64,000 bases of DNA from Brucella pseudogrignonensis (GTDB taxonomy: Bacteria > Pseudomonadota > Alphaproteobacteria > Rhizobiales > Rhizobiaceae), in the NCBI RefSeq assembly GCF_032190615.1, contig NZ_JAVLAT010000001.1:1744501-1808500 (forward strand), given 5' to 3'. Below the pieces are notes generated by a model that searched no databases, was not told the origin of the DNA, and saw nothing but the letters and a program-made list of their open reading frames with translations. Both the position numbers and the translations under genes were made by a program. Below are positions 55,335 to 64,000 of the stretch, in pieces (the stretch's first letter is position 1; each line of letters opens with the position of its first letter).

Positions 55335-55494
55335 CCGCTCACTCCACAAAATATGGGGTTCATAACAGAATGGACTAAATCACTTTGTTTGCTGATTTCA
55401 TATGTTATTTTTGGCTTATAATTAATACTAAAGAATGGAATGAATATTTGCGTTGCGCTGCTTTAGCAGGCAGCCTACTGTGATATAGAAAATA

Positions 55495-56013
55495 ATGATT
55501 TCAGTTTTGCTCGTCACAAATAATTCTGAAAAAGCTTTGGCACAGACACTGGCCGGGTTGGTGCCTGCTGTTGTTGATGGGCTTTTGCGCCGCGTTATCG
55601 TCGTTGATCAAGGCTCGACAGATGATACTAAGCTCGTAGCAGAAGGCGCGGGTTGCGCGTTTTATAATGAAGACAATTTATCTGAGGCATTTCGGGAATT
55701 GCGAACGCACTGGTTGCTTCTTTTGCGGCCCGGAGCAACATTGCAGGATGAATGGATAGATGCGGTGGGCCGTCATTTGGCGGTCAGCAATTCTGCCGCG
55801 CGCTTTACATTGCCTCAAGAGGCCCGCTCCGGACTGCTGGGAAAGCTCTTCACCAGCAAACCCTCTTTAAACGCCGGATTGCTGATAAAGGCCGAAACGC
55901 TCAGGCCATTTCCATCGCGTTTGGACGAGCTTGAAGATTTGCCGCGTCAGTTGAAGCCTGTGCTATTATCGCCTGGCATTTCACTTCCAAATACAACAAA
56001 AGGCGGAGCCTGA
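55495..56013 (+). CDS. Short glycosyltransferase family 2 domain protein
   Basis: The 172-residue protein opens ISVLLVTNNSEKALAQTL and has RVIVVDQGSTDDT, the nucleotide-sugar binding start of a GT-A fold. It is shorter than most family 2 enzymes (over 230 residues) and I cannot see a clear catalytic DXD or a membrane segment, so activity is doubtful. The stop codon lies inside its own terminator hairpin. Confidence 0.7.
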   Translation: MISVLLVTNNSEKALAQTLAGLVPAVVDGLLRRVIVVDQGSTDDTKLVAEGAGCAFYNEDNLSEAFRELRTHWLLLLRPGATLQDEWIDAVGRHLAVSNSAARFTLPQEARSGLLGKLFTSKPSLNAGLLIKAETLRPFPSRLDELEDLPRQLKPVLLSPGISLPNTTKGGA

Positions 56014-56029
56014 GGGCTTCGCCTTTTTG
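55998..56029 (+). terminator. Terminator overlapping the glycosyltransferase stop codon
   Basis: AAAGGCG-x-AGCC (55998-56010) pairs with GGCT-x-CGCCTTT (56015-56027) around the loop TGAG, which contains the stop codon. A T-run completes it. It also faces the convergent DUF680 gene. Confidence 0.85.
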
Positions 56030-56052
56030 TATGTTACCGGCTTGTGCCGATA

Positions 56053-56280
56053 TTAGTTCTGGTAGCTTGATGGCGATGCGTCACCAAAGCGATGAGCCGA
56101 ACCGTCCTGATAGGTCTTCTGGCCAATCGAAGCAGTGGCCGTGCGATCAACCGGCTGCGAAGCGACGGGTGTACGGTCATTGGCATAAAGATCAGCTGGG
56201 GTGCCCACATTTGGGTTTTCAGCGAAAGCAGCACCGGCGCTAAGGGCAACGGCTACGGCAGCGAGAGCAAACTTTTTCAT
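56053..56280 (-). CDS. DUF680 family secreted peptide, copy 1
   Basis: The 75-residue protein has a signal peptide (MKKFALAAVAVALSAGAAFA) cleaved before ENPNVGTP, leaving about 54 mature residues. The mature part has LYANDRTPVASQPVDRT, TASIGQKTYQDGSAHRFG and the C-terminus DASPSSYQN, the DUF680 pattern found in multiple copies in Rhizobiales. Function is unknown. The start is the ATG at 56280; an open extension to 56355 is not supported. It is a near duplicate of the next gene. Confidence 0.85.
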   Translation of the reverse strand: MKKFALAAVAVALSAGAAFAENPNVGTPADLYANDRTPVASQPVDRTATASIGQKTYQDGSAHRFGDASPSSYQN

Positions 56281-56423
56281 TTTTCTATTCCTTTTCATAA
56301 TCGCCCTTTGGATGGCATCAGTGCTTCCGGGGCACCGGGGTGGCGCCAATGCCATCCACCGGGGAGATAACTGGGTTGCCGTTCGGACTGTTCCGTCAGG
56401 CAGGATTGTTCACAAATTCGGTA

Positions 56424-56651
56424 TTAGTTCTGAAAGCTCGAAGGCGATGCGTCGCCAAAGCGATGAGCGGAACCATCCATGACCGAAGCTTTGCCAATCG
56501 AAGCGGTTGCAGTGCGGTCAATTTGCTGAGCAGCGACTGGTGTGCGGTCATTGGCATAGAGATCGGCAGGGGTGCCCACATTTGGGTTTTCAGCGAATGC
56601 AGCGCCAGCGCTCAGAACAACAGCAACAGTAGCAAGAACAAACTTTTTCAT
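56424..56651 (-). CDS. DUF680 family secreted peptide, copy 2
   Basis: This is the tandem paralog of the gene 143 bases away, again 75 residues with a signal peptide (MKKFVLATVAVVLSAGAAFA) and the same C-terminal DGSAHRFGDASPSS. It differs from copy 1 mainly in the middle (TASIGKASVMDGS against TASIGQKTYQDGS) and last residues (FQN against YQN). Each copy has its own Shine-Dalgarno site, and the 143-base gap may hold a promoter. Confidence 0.85.
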   Translation of the reverse strand: MKKFVLATVAVVLSAGAAFAENPNVGTPADLYANDRTPVAAQQIDRTATASIGKASVMDGSAHRFGDASPSSFQN

Positions 56652-56865
56652 TTTCTATCTCCTTGGATTGTGAAGCGGCGATGTGTTCGTCGTTTCGATG
56701 ATCAAGAGATAGACCTTTCAATCGGCTGCGCATAGCCAGCGTTTGGTTCACGCATTGTATCTAAAATGGTAGACAATAAACCCTTGAAACCAGAGGATTG
56801 TTCTATAGGCAGCTATTTATTCAAGTATATGTGAACAGTATGAGGTGGGAAAGTGGCTGTTTTCG

Positions 56866-57765
56866 TCACTGCGCAGACGGGGCCGTATGGCTTGAAACCA
56901 CAAACCAGTCAGGCTTATGCGAAAGGATACGCGATGCAGCTGTGTCTGCGCTCTGCTGGTCTTTAAAGATGGCAAAACAGGTTGCACCAGAACCAGACAT
57001 TTGGGCAAAAAGAGCGCCATGGGCGTGTAAAATTGCAAGCGTATCGCTGATGTGCGGGGCAATTGATAGCGCTGCGGGCAGAAGGTCGTTTCGGGTTGAA
57101 CTGAGATAGGTGCAGATGCTTTCAATGTCGCAAGGAACGCGGGACGGGAGAGGGGGATTGTCTCGCTTTGTCAATGCACGGAAGACATCGGGCGTTGCGA
57201 TGGCAGTCCCGTCATTGACCAGCAGCATGGGGAGTGATGGCATTTGCGGTATGGCGCTCAGCTGTTCACCTATGCCGCATGCTATAAGTGGCGCACCATG
57301 GGCTGCACCATGCAGGCACATGGGCAAGTCCGCGCCGAGCTTGAGACCAAGTTCGGCCAGTGTGTTGTGATCAAGGCCAAGCTGCCAGATTTCATTGAGT
57401 GCGAGAAGCGTTGCCGCCGCATCGCTTGAGCCCCCACCAATGCCCGACGCAACTGGGAGTCTTTTTTCAAGATGGATTGCAACGGGTGAAAGCTTGCGAT
57501 TGGTATGTGATCTTAAAGCGTCGCGTGCTTTGATAACCAGATTGCCGCTATCAAGCGGTATGCCGTGAGCAAAGCGCCCGCCAATGCTGAAGCTATCTTC
57601 TTCGGCTTTCCTAACAGTGATTTGATCGCCGTAATTAGCGAACACAACCAGCATGTCGAGCAAATGATAACCGTCATCTCTGCGCCCTGTCACGTGCAGC
57701 GCGAGATTAATCTTGGCCGGAGCAGTGTAGTGAACCGTTTGCGCGGCCTGAGCTTTGTTATGCAT
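56866..57765 (-). CDS. ispE: 4-diphosphocytidyl-2-C-methyl-D-erythritol kinase
   Basis: IspE phosphorylates CDP-methylerythritol in the MEP isoprenoid pathway. The 299-residue GHMP kinase has [22 protein letters not shown] with the catalytic Lys-Asn-His-Asp set, the ATP motif [16 protein letters not shown] (about residue 106), and the C-terminal ARMSGSGAT-like motif [16 protein letters not shown] 57765 follows the small membrane protein gene by 18 bases. Confidence 0.95.
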   Translation of the reverse strand: MHNKAQAAQTVHYTAPAKINLALHVTGRRDDGYHLLDMLVVFANYGDQITVRKAEEDSFSIGGRFAHGIPLDSGNLVIKARDALRSHTNRKLSPVAIHLEKRLPVASGIGGGSSDAAATLLALNEIWQLGLDHNTLAELGLKLGADLPMCLHGAAHGAPLIACGIGEQLSAIPQMPSLPMLLVNDGTAIATPDVFRALTKRDNPPLPSRVPCDIESICTYLSSTRNDLLPAALSIAPHISDTLAILHAHGALFAQMSGSGATCFAIFKDQQSADTAASRILSHKPDWFVVSSHTAPSAQ

Positions 57766-57783
57766 TTTAAAGGTAAGTCAGGA

Positions 57784-57969
57784 CTAGTCTTTTTTGACGT
57801 AGTATTCGCCGGTTTTCGGATCCTGAACCAGAGTACCATGCGCGCGGTTCTGCGCTTCTTTTTCTGCGCGGCGGACGCGCTGCGTCACGCGGACTGCTTC
57901 GCGCTTGAACGAACGATAGCCGTACCAGGCGGCAGCGAGTATCAGCAGCAGAAAGATAAGCTGGGGCAT
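57784..57969 (-). CDS. Small single-span membrane protein of unknown function
   Basis: The 61-residue protein has an N-terminal membrane helix (MPQLIFLLLILAAAWYGYRS), a basic helical middle rich in Arg/Lys/Glu and a C-terminal QDPKTGEYYVKKD. The last part resembles tails seen in short proteins found in rhizobial genomes, but I do not recognise a named family. It sits just upstream of ispE on the same strand, so co-expression is likely. Confidence 0.7.
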   Translation of the reverse strand: MPQLIFLLLILAAAWYGYRSFKREAVRVTQRVRRAEKEAQNRAHGTLVQDPKTGEYYVKKD

Positions 57970-58098
57970 GACCTCTAGTCCTCAGGCTGTCATACGATCC
58001 CGAAATGCCTTTTCGGGATCACACAGGGAAACTTAGTTGGAAGAACCATAACACTAATTTGCAGGATTATGCATCATATCATGGTCAAATGGTGAATT

Positions 58099-58983
58099 TT
58101 AAAGACCATATCGCGCCCAAAGCGCTTTTTCTTCAGCAACGGACAGAAGGCCGTCGCCGAGATTAGCCGCAATAGATGCTGGATCAAGGCCGTTAAGCGC
58201 GATTTCGACGCCGGGTGCTTTGCGTCCGAGCAGTCCGCGCTTGGGTTCGATGAGTTTGAGCTTTACCTTGTCGCCATAAGTCTTGCGCAGGAAGCTGCGC
58301 ATATCGCCAAGCCCGTCAACGAGGCCGAGTTCCTTGCCCTTGGTGCCCGTCCAGAACATGCCGGTGAAAAGGTCATCATTGTCTGCCAGCTTGCTGCCAC
58401 GGCGCTCTTTGACCATGTCGATAAAAGTCGCATGAATTTCCAGCTGAAGCGACTTGAGACGCTCAATATCGGCTTCTTTTTCCGGCTGAAATGGATCAAG
58501 CACGGCTTTGTTCTGGCCAGCAGTATAAACGCGGCGCTCGACGCCGATTTTTTTGAGCAGTTCCGGGAAGCCAAACGAGGCAGAAACAACGCCGATGGAG
58601 CCGACAATTGATGATGGATCGGCAATGATTTCGTCGCCCGCAAGCGCGATCATGTAACCGCCGGATGCTGCGGCGTCTTCAACAAACACAAAAACACGTT
58701 TCTGATGCTCGTCTGCGAGATCGCGTATGCGGCGATAGATCAGGCGAGACTGTACGGGTGAACCGCCGGGCGAATTGATCGAAATGGCAACGGCTGGCAT
58801 TTCTTTGTCGCTAAAGGCCTTTTCCAGCACACCGGAAGCGCTCGCGAGAGAAAGCGACGGACGTAGCGATGAGCCACCGCTCATAATGGCGCCATGCAGA
58901 CGCACAACAGGAATCTCAATTTCTTTTTTGCGAAAACGGCGCGGAATGAAACGGCAAAAAATCCCGGACAAATTAAACTCCAA
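58099..58983 (-). CDS. S49 family signal peptide peptidase (SohB/SppA type)
   Basis: The 294-residue serine protease has the ClpP-like fold of family S49, with INSPGGSPVQSRLIYRRI, the nucleophile Ser in EDAAASGGYMIALAGDEI and the general-base Lys in TAGQNKAVLDPF. The length is that of single-domain SohB/SppA36 enzymes. It has no clear N-terminal membrane helix, only a hydrophobic, basic start (MEFNLSGIFCRFIPRRF), so its location is uncertain. Confidence 0.88.
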   Translation of the reverse strand: MEFNLSGIFCRFIPRRFRKKEIEIPVVRLHGAIMSGGSSLRPSLSLASASGVLEKAFSDKEMPAVAISINSPGGSPVQSRLIYRRIRDLADEHQKRVFVFVEDAAASGGYMIALAGDEIIADPSSIVGSIGVVSASFGFPELLKKIGVERRVYTAGQNKAVLDPFQPEKEADIERLKSLQLEIHATFIDMVKERRGSKLADNDDLFTGMFWTGTKGKELGLVDGLGDMRSFLRKTYGDKVKLKLIEPKRGLLGRKAPGVEIALNGLDPASIAANLGDGLLSVAEEKALWARYGL

Positions 58984-59034
58984 CTTGAAAATTCACGTTG
59001 CAGCGAATGTAGGAAGCAATTGTGCAAACACAAA

Positions 59035-59066
59035 GAGAAATGCCCGGAATTTCGTTCCAGGCATTG
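59035..59066 (-). terminator. Terminator downstream of nhaA
   Basis: AATGCC-x-GGAA (59039-59049 region) pairs with TTCC-x-GGCATT (59055-59065) across TTTCG. On the minus strand it follows the nhaA stop and runs into TCTCTTTGT. Confidence 0.75.
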
Positions 59067-59074
59067 AATATTCG

Positions 59075-60253
59075 TTATTTTTTTGGCTTTGCCAGCATCC
59101 GAAGCAAGACATAACCGCATATCGCAGAAAGCGCCGAGCCGGTGAGGACGCCAATTTTCGTCTCGGCCTGCAACAATTCTGATGGATAGGACAAAAGCCC
59201 GATGAAAATGCTCATGGTGAAGCCGATGCCGCACAGGATTGCAACGCCATAAAGCTGCACCCAGCTTGCGCCCATCGGTTTTTGCGCAAAGCCCGCTTTA
59301 ATTGCGAGCCATGCCGCACCAAAAACGCCGATCTGTTTACCCACAAAGAGGCCGAGCATGATGCCGAGCGGCAGCGTGTCGAAGATGATAGACGGCGTCA
59401 TGCCTGTAAAGGAAATGCCCGCATTGGCGAAACCAAACACTGGCACGATGAAGAACGCAACCGGCTTGGCCAGCGCATGTTCCAGTGTATGAAGAGGTGA
59501 GGTCATATCATCCGGCTTCGCTTTGGCAGGTTTAAGCGGGATCATAAGTGCTGCAACAACGCCAGCGACCGTGGCGTGTACGCCGGAATTAAAGACCAAG
59601 AACCACAATAGAGCTGCACCAACCAGATAGGGCAGCAAGCGGGAAACGCCCATGCGGTTCATTACAAAAAGCACGGCTGCCGTTGCGAATGCCGCGCCGA
59701 GATAAGGTATGGATATTTCGGCAGTGTAGAAGACCGCGATGATGACAACTGCAGCGAGATCGTCAAGGATCGCAAGCGTTGCCAGAAAGACTTTCAGGCT
59801 CGACGGCACGCGGGATCCGAGCAGCGACAAAACACCAAGCGCAAAGGCAATGTCGGTTGCGGAAGGCACGGCCCAGCCGCGCACTTTTTCCGGGTCGCCA
59901 TAATTGAAGGCAACGAAAATCAGCGCAGGCACGATGACGCCGCCAGCAGCGGCAATACCGGGTAAAATGCGATTAGGCCAGCTTGCGAGTTGGCCATCAA
60001 GAAACTCACGCTTGATCTCGAGTCCGACCAGAAAAAAGAAAATCGCCATCAGTGCATCATTGATCCAGTGCGACAGGCTGAGCGGACCAATATAAAAATG
60101 GAGAGCGTCGAAATAGGCTTTGGAGAAAGGCGAATTAGCGACAATCAGTGCTAACGCAGCTGCAGCCATAAGCACGATGCCGCCAGAAGATTCGTTATCC
60201 AGAAAACGGCGCATAATGGAGACAGGGCGGGCGGATTTTGGATGTGACGTCAT
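59075..60253 (-). CDS. nhaA: Na+/H+ antiporter NhaA
   Basis: NhaA exchanges one Na+ for two H+ across the inner membrane. The 392-residue protein has about twelve helices with the ion-binding aspartate pair in [20 protein letters not shown] and the [16 protein letters not shown] and [15 protein letters not shown] segments. The stop is followed by a terminator. The small monooxygenase gene ends 11 bases upstream of its start codon. Confidence 0.96.
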   Translation of the reverse strand: MTSHPKSARPVSIMRRFLDNESSGGIVLMAAAALALIVANSPFSKAYFDALHFYIGPLSLSHWINDALMAIFFFLVGLEIKREFLDGQLASWPNRILPGIAAAGGVIVPALIFVAFNYGDPEKVRGWAVPSATDIAFALGVLSLLGSRVPSSLKVFLATLAILDDLAAVVIIAVFYTAEISIPYLGAAFATAAVLFVMNRMGVSRLLPYLVGAALLWFLVFNSGVHATVAGVVAALMIPLKPAKAKPDDMTSPLHTLEHALAKPVAFFIVPVFGFANAGISFTGMTPSIIFDTLPLGIMLGLFVGKQIGVFGAAWLAIKAGFAQKPMGASWVQLYGVAILCGIGFTMSIFIGLLSYPSELLQAETKIGVLTGSALSAICGYVLLRMLAKPKK

Positions 60254-60264
60254 TCTTCTTCTTT

Positions 60265-60564
60265 TCAGGTTATTTCTGGAGCGCCCACTTCATAGAGCAT
60301 GAGATTGCGATCCGTTATGCCAAGCTTTGGCCATTCAGAACGCCATTTCTCTATGTGGTCTGAGATGAAGTGTTTGTCCAGTGAAACCCGATCGCGCCAG
60401 AGCTCTTTTACATGAATGAGACTTGGTTGAAGTATGTCCTGAGAATAGGTGTACTCGATACAGCCATTTTCCGCGCGGCTTGCTTCAATCATTTGCTGCA
60501 TGACTGGACGCGCTTCATCAAGTTTTTCAGCGGGCAAGCGTATCGTTCCAATGATTAGCAGCAT
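60265..60564 (-). CDS. Antibiotic biosynthesis monooxygenase (YgiN-like) family protein
   Basis: The 99-residue protein is a ferredoxin-like ABM domain ([49 protein letters not shown]), the size of quinol monooxygenase YgiN and relatives. Many act on quinones or haem-like substrates; the substrate here is unknown. It starts directly after the methyltransferase stop with no gap, pointing to translational coupling. Confidence 0.85.
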   Translation of the reverse strand: MLLIIGTIRLPAEKLDEARPVMQQMIEASRAENGCIEYTYSQDILQPSLIHVKELWRDRVSLDKHFISDHIEKWRSEWPKLGITDRNLMLYEVGAPEIT

Positions 60565-61359
60565 TTATTTGTTTTCCTCAAGCAGCGACGTCTGGCCATT
60601 GCTGATTGCTGTGGCGCGCTGCGTAAATTCATTGCCCTTATCGCCGTGCAGAACAAGCGCTGGCATAAGCGAAAGACCCGCCCGGCTGCCGCGGACGCCG
60701 GTAATCACAATGCGGATTGCAGCGGCATCGGGGCGCGGCAGGATTGGAATGATTTTCAAGCCGCCAAAACGCCGCTCCATTGCACTTAATATCGGCGCAA
60801 GCGAAGCAGGGCGTGCGATAATCGAGACGCTGCCGCCGGGGCGGAGCAAAGCCGATGCTGTGCGCAGCCATTGGTCAAACATACCTTCAGGCATGACATG
60901 GGCCTCGGCTTTCACGGGGTCGGGCGTTGCGCGGTCGCTGGCTTCGTTGAATGGCGGGTTCATGATGACATAATCGAAGCTGTTATCGATCAGTCCCGCT
61001 TCCGCGCGTGCTTTGCCGGTGAGCGCAACATCGGCCTCAAGAATATCAATGCGATCACGCAGGCTCGCATTCAGCGGATGGTTCACGCTTTTGTGCGCAA
61101 AGTTGAGCATGAAGCCGGAGCGTTCAATAAGCGTCACGCGTGCATCCTTGCAACGGGCCGCAACAGCGAGACCTGCAGCACCAGCGCCGCTGCCAAGATC
61201 AGCAAGGCACCCTTTGAAGTCACCCGGTACACTGCTTGCCAGAATCATCGCATCCACGCCCGAACGATGGCCTTTCATCGCGGGTTGCACGAGATGAAAA
61301 GCGCCACGATGAAACACATCGATGGTTTCTTCTCTTGGCTCAGGCACTCTATTTGCCAT
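60565..61359 (-). CDS. TrmN6-like N6-adenine methyltransferase
   Basis: The 264-residue SAM-dependent enzyme has the SAM loop LADLGSGAGAAGLAVAAR and the catalytic NPPF in YVIMNPPFNEAS, which marks N6-adenine or N5-glutamine methyltransferases. Overall pattern (FHLVQPAMKGHRSGVDAMIL at the N-terminus) matches the group modifying adenine 37 of tRNA1-Val. The start is ambiguous: ATG 61359 (used), 61374 and 61392 are all in frame, each overlapping the DUF2007 gene. Confidence 0.83.
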   Translation of the reverse strand: MANRVPEPREETIDVFHRGAFHLVQPAMKGHRSGVDAMILASSVPGDFKGCLADLGSGAGAAGLAVAARCKDARVTLIERSGFMLNFAHKSVNHPLNASLRDRIDILEADVALTGKARAEAGLIDNSFDYVIMNPPFNEASDRATPDPVKAEAHVMPEGMFDQWLRTASALLRPGGSVSIIARPASLAPILSAMERRFGGLKIIPILPRPDAAAIRIVITGVRGSRAGLSLMPALVLHGDKGNEFTQRATAISNGQTSLLEENK

Positions 61360-61579
61360 TGTCTCTAAGTTCATGTTCCAGACCAGCATCAATCAAGTAG
61401 CGTCTGGCTTCATTTACGCGGTCTTCTTCGACCAGAAAACGTCTCGGTATAATACCGAGTGAACCTTCAAGAATGCTCATATTGGTATCAGCGATGAAAT
61501 AGACGATACCAGCTTCTTTCATCAGAGCTTCAGCAACTGACAGCAAAACGGAATCATTTGTGCGTATAAGTTCAATCAT
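61349..61579 (-). CDS. DUF2007 domain protein
   Basis: The 76-residue protein has the DUF2007 pattern MIELIRTNDSVLLSVAEALM, VYFIADTNMSILEGSLGI and RRFLVEEDRVNEARRYL. The family is called putative signal transducing protein, but no role is established. It overlaps the methyltransferase start and is divergent from the polyprenyl synthase gene across 156 bases. Confidence 0.85.
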   Translation of the reverse strand: MIELIRTNDSVLLSVAEALMKEAGIVYFIADTNMSILEGSLGIIPRRFLVEEDRVNEARRYLIDAGLEHELRDNGK

Positions 61580-61735
61580 TTCGACACTGTGTATTCAATA
61601 GACCGCATTGACAACTGCCTCCTTCAATGGTGAACAGGCTCTGAATAAAAAAGCTTGGGCGTTGCAAGGGCTGTAAGCCACCTTGAGCGTTCTGATCCAC
61701 GCACATAGTGTGGTCAGCAGCTAGGAGTAACGGAA

Positions 61736-62752
61736 TTGGGTGTGGTTTTGAATCTTGACGGGAAAACGAAGCGGGAAGGATCGGTTCAGCCACTGGTCGA
61801 TCTGACAAAGGCTGATATGGGTCGTGTAAACGAACTGATCCTGTCACGCGCCGGCTCCGATGTTGAGATGATCCCGGAGGTGGCAAACCACCTGATTTCA
61901 TCCGGCGGCAAGCGCCTGCGCCCGATGATGACACTCGCAAGTGCACGCATGTTTGGCTATGAAGGCGATGGCCACGTCCGTCTCGCCACTGCTGTCGAAT
62001 TTATGCACACAGCAACGCTGCTCCATGATGATGTGGTCGATGAAAGCGATCTGCGTCGCGGCAAAAGCACCGCACGCATGATCTGGGGCAATCAGGCAAG
62101 TGTTCTCGTTGGCGACTTTCTGCTTGGTCAGGCGTTCAAAATGATGGTCGATGTCGGCTCGCTCGACGCGCTTGATGTGCTTGCAACTTCTGCTTCGGTC
62201 ATTGCCGAAGGTGAAGTCATGCAGCTTGCTGCCGCCAAGAATATGGAAACCTCCGAAGACGAATATCTGGCAGTGATCAAAGCAAAGACTGCGGCGCTGT
62301 TTTCGGCTGCTGCGGAAGTTGGTCCGATCATCGCGGATGCAAAGCCGTCGGATCGTACAGCCCTTCGTGATTATGGCCTTTACCTCGGCCTTGCGTTCCA
62401 GCTCGTTGACGATGCACTTGATTACGGCGGCTCGGCTGCTGATCTTGGCAAGAACACAGGCGATGATTTCCGCGAAGGCAAGATTACACTGCCAGTTATC
62501 CTGAGCTATCGTCATGGCTCTGATGAAGAGCGCGCTTTCTGGAAGCAGGCTATCGAAGAAGGTGCGAGTGATGACGCATCGCTCGAAAAGGCTATTGGCT
62601 TCATGCTGAAGCACGGCGCTATTGCGGAAACCGTTCAGCGCGCACGTGACTTTGGTGAAATGGCCCGCGATGCTTTGGCCCCATTGAAGGCGTCTTCTGA
62701 AAAGGATGCACTGATTGAAGTCATCGACTTCTGCATCAGCCGGGTGAATTAA
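61736..62752 (+). CDS. ispB: Polyprenyl (octaprenyl/decaprenyl) diphosphate synthase
   Basis: This trans-prenyltransferase makes the side chain of ubiquinone. The 338-residue protein has the first aspartate-rich motif in LLHDDVVDESDLRRGKST, the second in VDDALDYGGSAADLGKNTGD, and GGKRLRPMMTLASA. Chain length cannot be set from these motifs; ubiquinone-10 is usual in the group. It starts with TTG 61736 after TAGGAGTAACGGAA. Confidence 0.93.
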   Translation: MGVVLNLDGKTKREGSVQPLVDLTKADMGRVNELILSRAGSDVEMIPEVANHLISSGGKRLRPMMTLASARMFGYEGDGHVRLATAVEFMHTATLLHDDVVDESDLRRGKSTARMIWGNQASVLVGDFLLGQAFKMMVDVGSLDALDVLATSASVIAEGEVMQLAAAKNMETSEDEYLAVIKAKTAALFSAAAEVGPIIADAKPSDRTALRDYGLYLGLAFQLVDDALDYGGSAADLGKNTGDDFREGKITLPVILSYRHGSDEERAFWKQAIEEGASDDASLEKAIGFMLKHGAIAETVQRARDFGEMARDALAPLKASSEKDALIEVIDFCISRVN

Positions 62753-62769
62753 GAACATTGTTAAAGTTT

Positions 62770-62800
62770 AAGAAAAGCATCCTTCACGGATGCTTTTCTT
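62770..62800 (+). terminator. Terminator after ispB
   Basis: AAGAAAAGCATCC (62770-62782) pairs perfectly with GGATGCTTTTCTT (62788-62800) around TTCAC. Confidence 0.92.
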
Positions 62801-62882
62801 GCGCTTGGACCCCAAAAAGGCCATGCTTGAAGTTCCTCTGAGTAGGGGTGCTTATACGGAATCGGAAAGAGGACTGGGCTTT

Positions 62883-64000
62883 ATGCGGCAGGGATCTAAA
62901 CGTCGTCCGCTTTACGGATTGCTTCTTCTGGCTTTGGCTGGAGTGGCGATGCCGTCCAATGCGGCACTGGCTAAAACGAGTATAGATCCGGCCCCGCAAG
63001 TCCGCGCGGGTTCTTTTGCAGGCGCTTATCTTGCTGCGCTTACAGCTGAATCTGACAACAATATTTCCGCAGCTGTGGATTTTTATCGGCAGGCTATGGC
63101 TTTTGATCCAAGCAATGATCTTATCAAGCAAAATTTGCTGCTGGCATTGCTCACCGAAGGTCGTTTCAAAGAAGCATTGCCCATTGCTGAAGAGCTGAAA
63201 GATCAGCCAGAGATTGAGCGCTTTTCTCGCGTCGCGCTGGCGATTGATGCGATTTCCAAAAATCAGTATCGCAAGGCCGAGCCATTGCTGATGCTCTCGG
63301 TGAAGTCCGATATGGACGAACTCGCGACCGACCTTATCGGCGCATGGGTGAAGGTCGGGCAGGGAAACGCAAAAGAAGCGCTTTCCGATGTCGTCAATAT
63401 CAAAGGGCCGGAATGGTACAATCTGTTTCGCATCTATAATGCCGCAATGATTGCCGATGTTGCAGGTCTGAGGCAGGATGCGCGAAACTATTACCAGCAG
63501 GCGGTTGATGATCGTGCGGGTGGCGCTGCGGCTCCGGATACTTACGAACGTATTGTCATGTCTTACGCCTCATTTTTGTTGCGTCGCGGCGACAGGGCAG
63601 GGGCTATCAAGCTGCTCAAAGACGCTGAAGAAGTCCTCAACGGTCGGATCACCATCACCGCATTGCGTGAAAAGCTTGAGGACGGCCAGAGACATCGCCG
63701 TCTCGTTAACAATGCGCAGCAGGGCGTTGGCGAAGTGCTTTATACGCTTGGCACCGCGATCAATCGCGGTGGCGCAGAAGCTTTTGCCAAGCTTTATCTG
63801 CAAATGTCGTTGCCATTGCGCCCGGACAACGACGCCACGCTTTATCAGCTTGGTGATATTTCGGCCAAGTTGCGCCAGCCAGAACAGGCTGTTCGATATT
63901 ATGCGCGTGTGCCGGAATGGTCACCTTACCGGCGCGATGCCGAGATGCAGCGCGCGCTCAATCTCGCTGAAAATGAAAAGACTGGCGATGCAATCGGCCA
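62883..64000 (+). CDS. Tetratricopeptide repeat protein, 5' part
   Basis: The frame stays open from an ATG at 62883 to the end of the window (about 372 codons) and continues beyond. The start has a signal peptide (RRPLYGLLLLALAGVAMPSN with an ALAK cleavage area), so it is exported. TPR-like helix pairs follow: AVDFYRQAMAFDPSNDLIKQ, LPIAEELKDQPEIERFSRV, LPLRPDNDATLYQLGDIS and YYARVPEWSPYRRDAEMQ. Rhizobial proteins of this type are usually about 550-600 residues and located in the periplasm or outer membrane. No specific function can be read. Confidence 0.82.
   Translation, partial: MRQGSKRRPLYGLLLLALAGVAMPSNAALAKTSIDPAPQVRAGSFAGAYLAALTAESDNNISAAVDFYRQAMAFDPSNDLIKQNLLLALLTEGRFKEALPIAEELKDQPEIERFSRVALAIDAISKNQYRKAEPLLMLSVKSDMDELATDLIGAWVKVGQGNAKEALSDVVNIKGPEWYNLFRIYNAAMIADVAGLRQDARNYYQQAVDDRAGGAAAPDTYERIVMSYASFLLRRGDRAGAIKLLKDAEEVLNGRITITALREKLEDGQRHRRLVNNAQQGVGEVLYTLGTAINRGGAEAFAKLYLQMSLPLRPDNDATLYQLGDISAKLRQPEQAVRYYARVPEWSPYRRDAEMQRALNLAENEKTGDAIG

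Noticed and set aside
1..64000. tRNA, rRNA, CRISPR arrays, insertion sequences, prophage genes
   Set aside because: I found no cloverleaf-type sequence, no regularly spaced direct repeats, no transposase or integrase and no phage structural gene.

Overview
The window looks like a chromosomal segment of an alphaproteobacterium of the Brucella/Ochrobactrum group (Hyphomicrobiales). I infer this from gene content and order rather than any search: a split ATP synthase with a separate Fo operon carrying both b' and b subunits, a ccoNOQP-GHIS cluster behind an FNR/FixK box, an Irr-type Fur regulator, BacA, IalB, two DUF680-type peptides, and intergenic palindromes with a GGAAAA...TTTTCC core. Genes are densely packed on both strands. 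I see no tRNA or rRNA gene, insertion sequence, prophage or CRISPR array.

1-3.8 kb: the 3' part of a saccharopine-dehydrogenase-family gene, a MATE exporter and an IalB-family periplasmic protein, separated by AT-rich, repeat-containing spacers.

3.8-20.9 kb: a nearly complete purine-to-central-metabolism route. GuaD turns guanine into xanthine and XdhABC makes urate. PuuD, a membrane protein with a C-terminal cytochrome c domain, hydroxylates urate. UraH and a PuuE-UraD fusion take the product to allantoate, and a bicupin acts on ureidoglycine. Gcl, Hyi, GlxR and TtuD then convert glyoxylate to a phosphoglycerate. A LysR and an IclR regulator sit inside the block. Allantoate amidohydrolase and ureidoglycolate lyase are not in the window.

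20.9-29.8 kb: the high-affinity cbb3 oxidase operon ccoNOQP followed by assembly genes ccoGHIS, including two genes (ccoQ, ccoS) under 60 codons. A perfect FNR/FixK box precedes ccoN, and irr follows upstream.

29.9-35.3 kb: a QseBC/PmrAB-like two-component system divergent from dsbD, an L,D-transpeptidase lipoprotein and a DsbA-like oxidase. A perfect CTTAAG-N5-CTTAAG repeat lies between the divergent units, which suggests an envelope disulfide/peptidoglycan regulon.

35.3-48.8 kb: Ada, an ArsC/Spx-like protein, a FUSC transporter, an MFS transporter, BacA, a polysaccharide deacetylase, a TPR membrane protein with Der GTPase, an SDR, a YegD-like Hsp70, a YkuD transpeptidase, a small secreted protein and a SleB-type cell wall hydrolase behind a CtrA-type site.

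48.8-64 kb: the Fo operon atpI-B-E-F'-F, RNase HII, a PA0069-type radical SAM protein, secreted SH3 and DUF680 proteins, IspE, an S49 peptidase, NhaA, a small monooxygenase, a TrmN6-like methyltransferase, a DUF2007 protein, a polyprenyl diphosphate synthase and a TPR protein running off the end.
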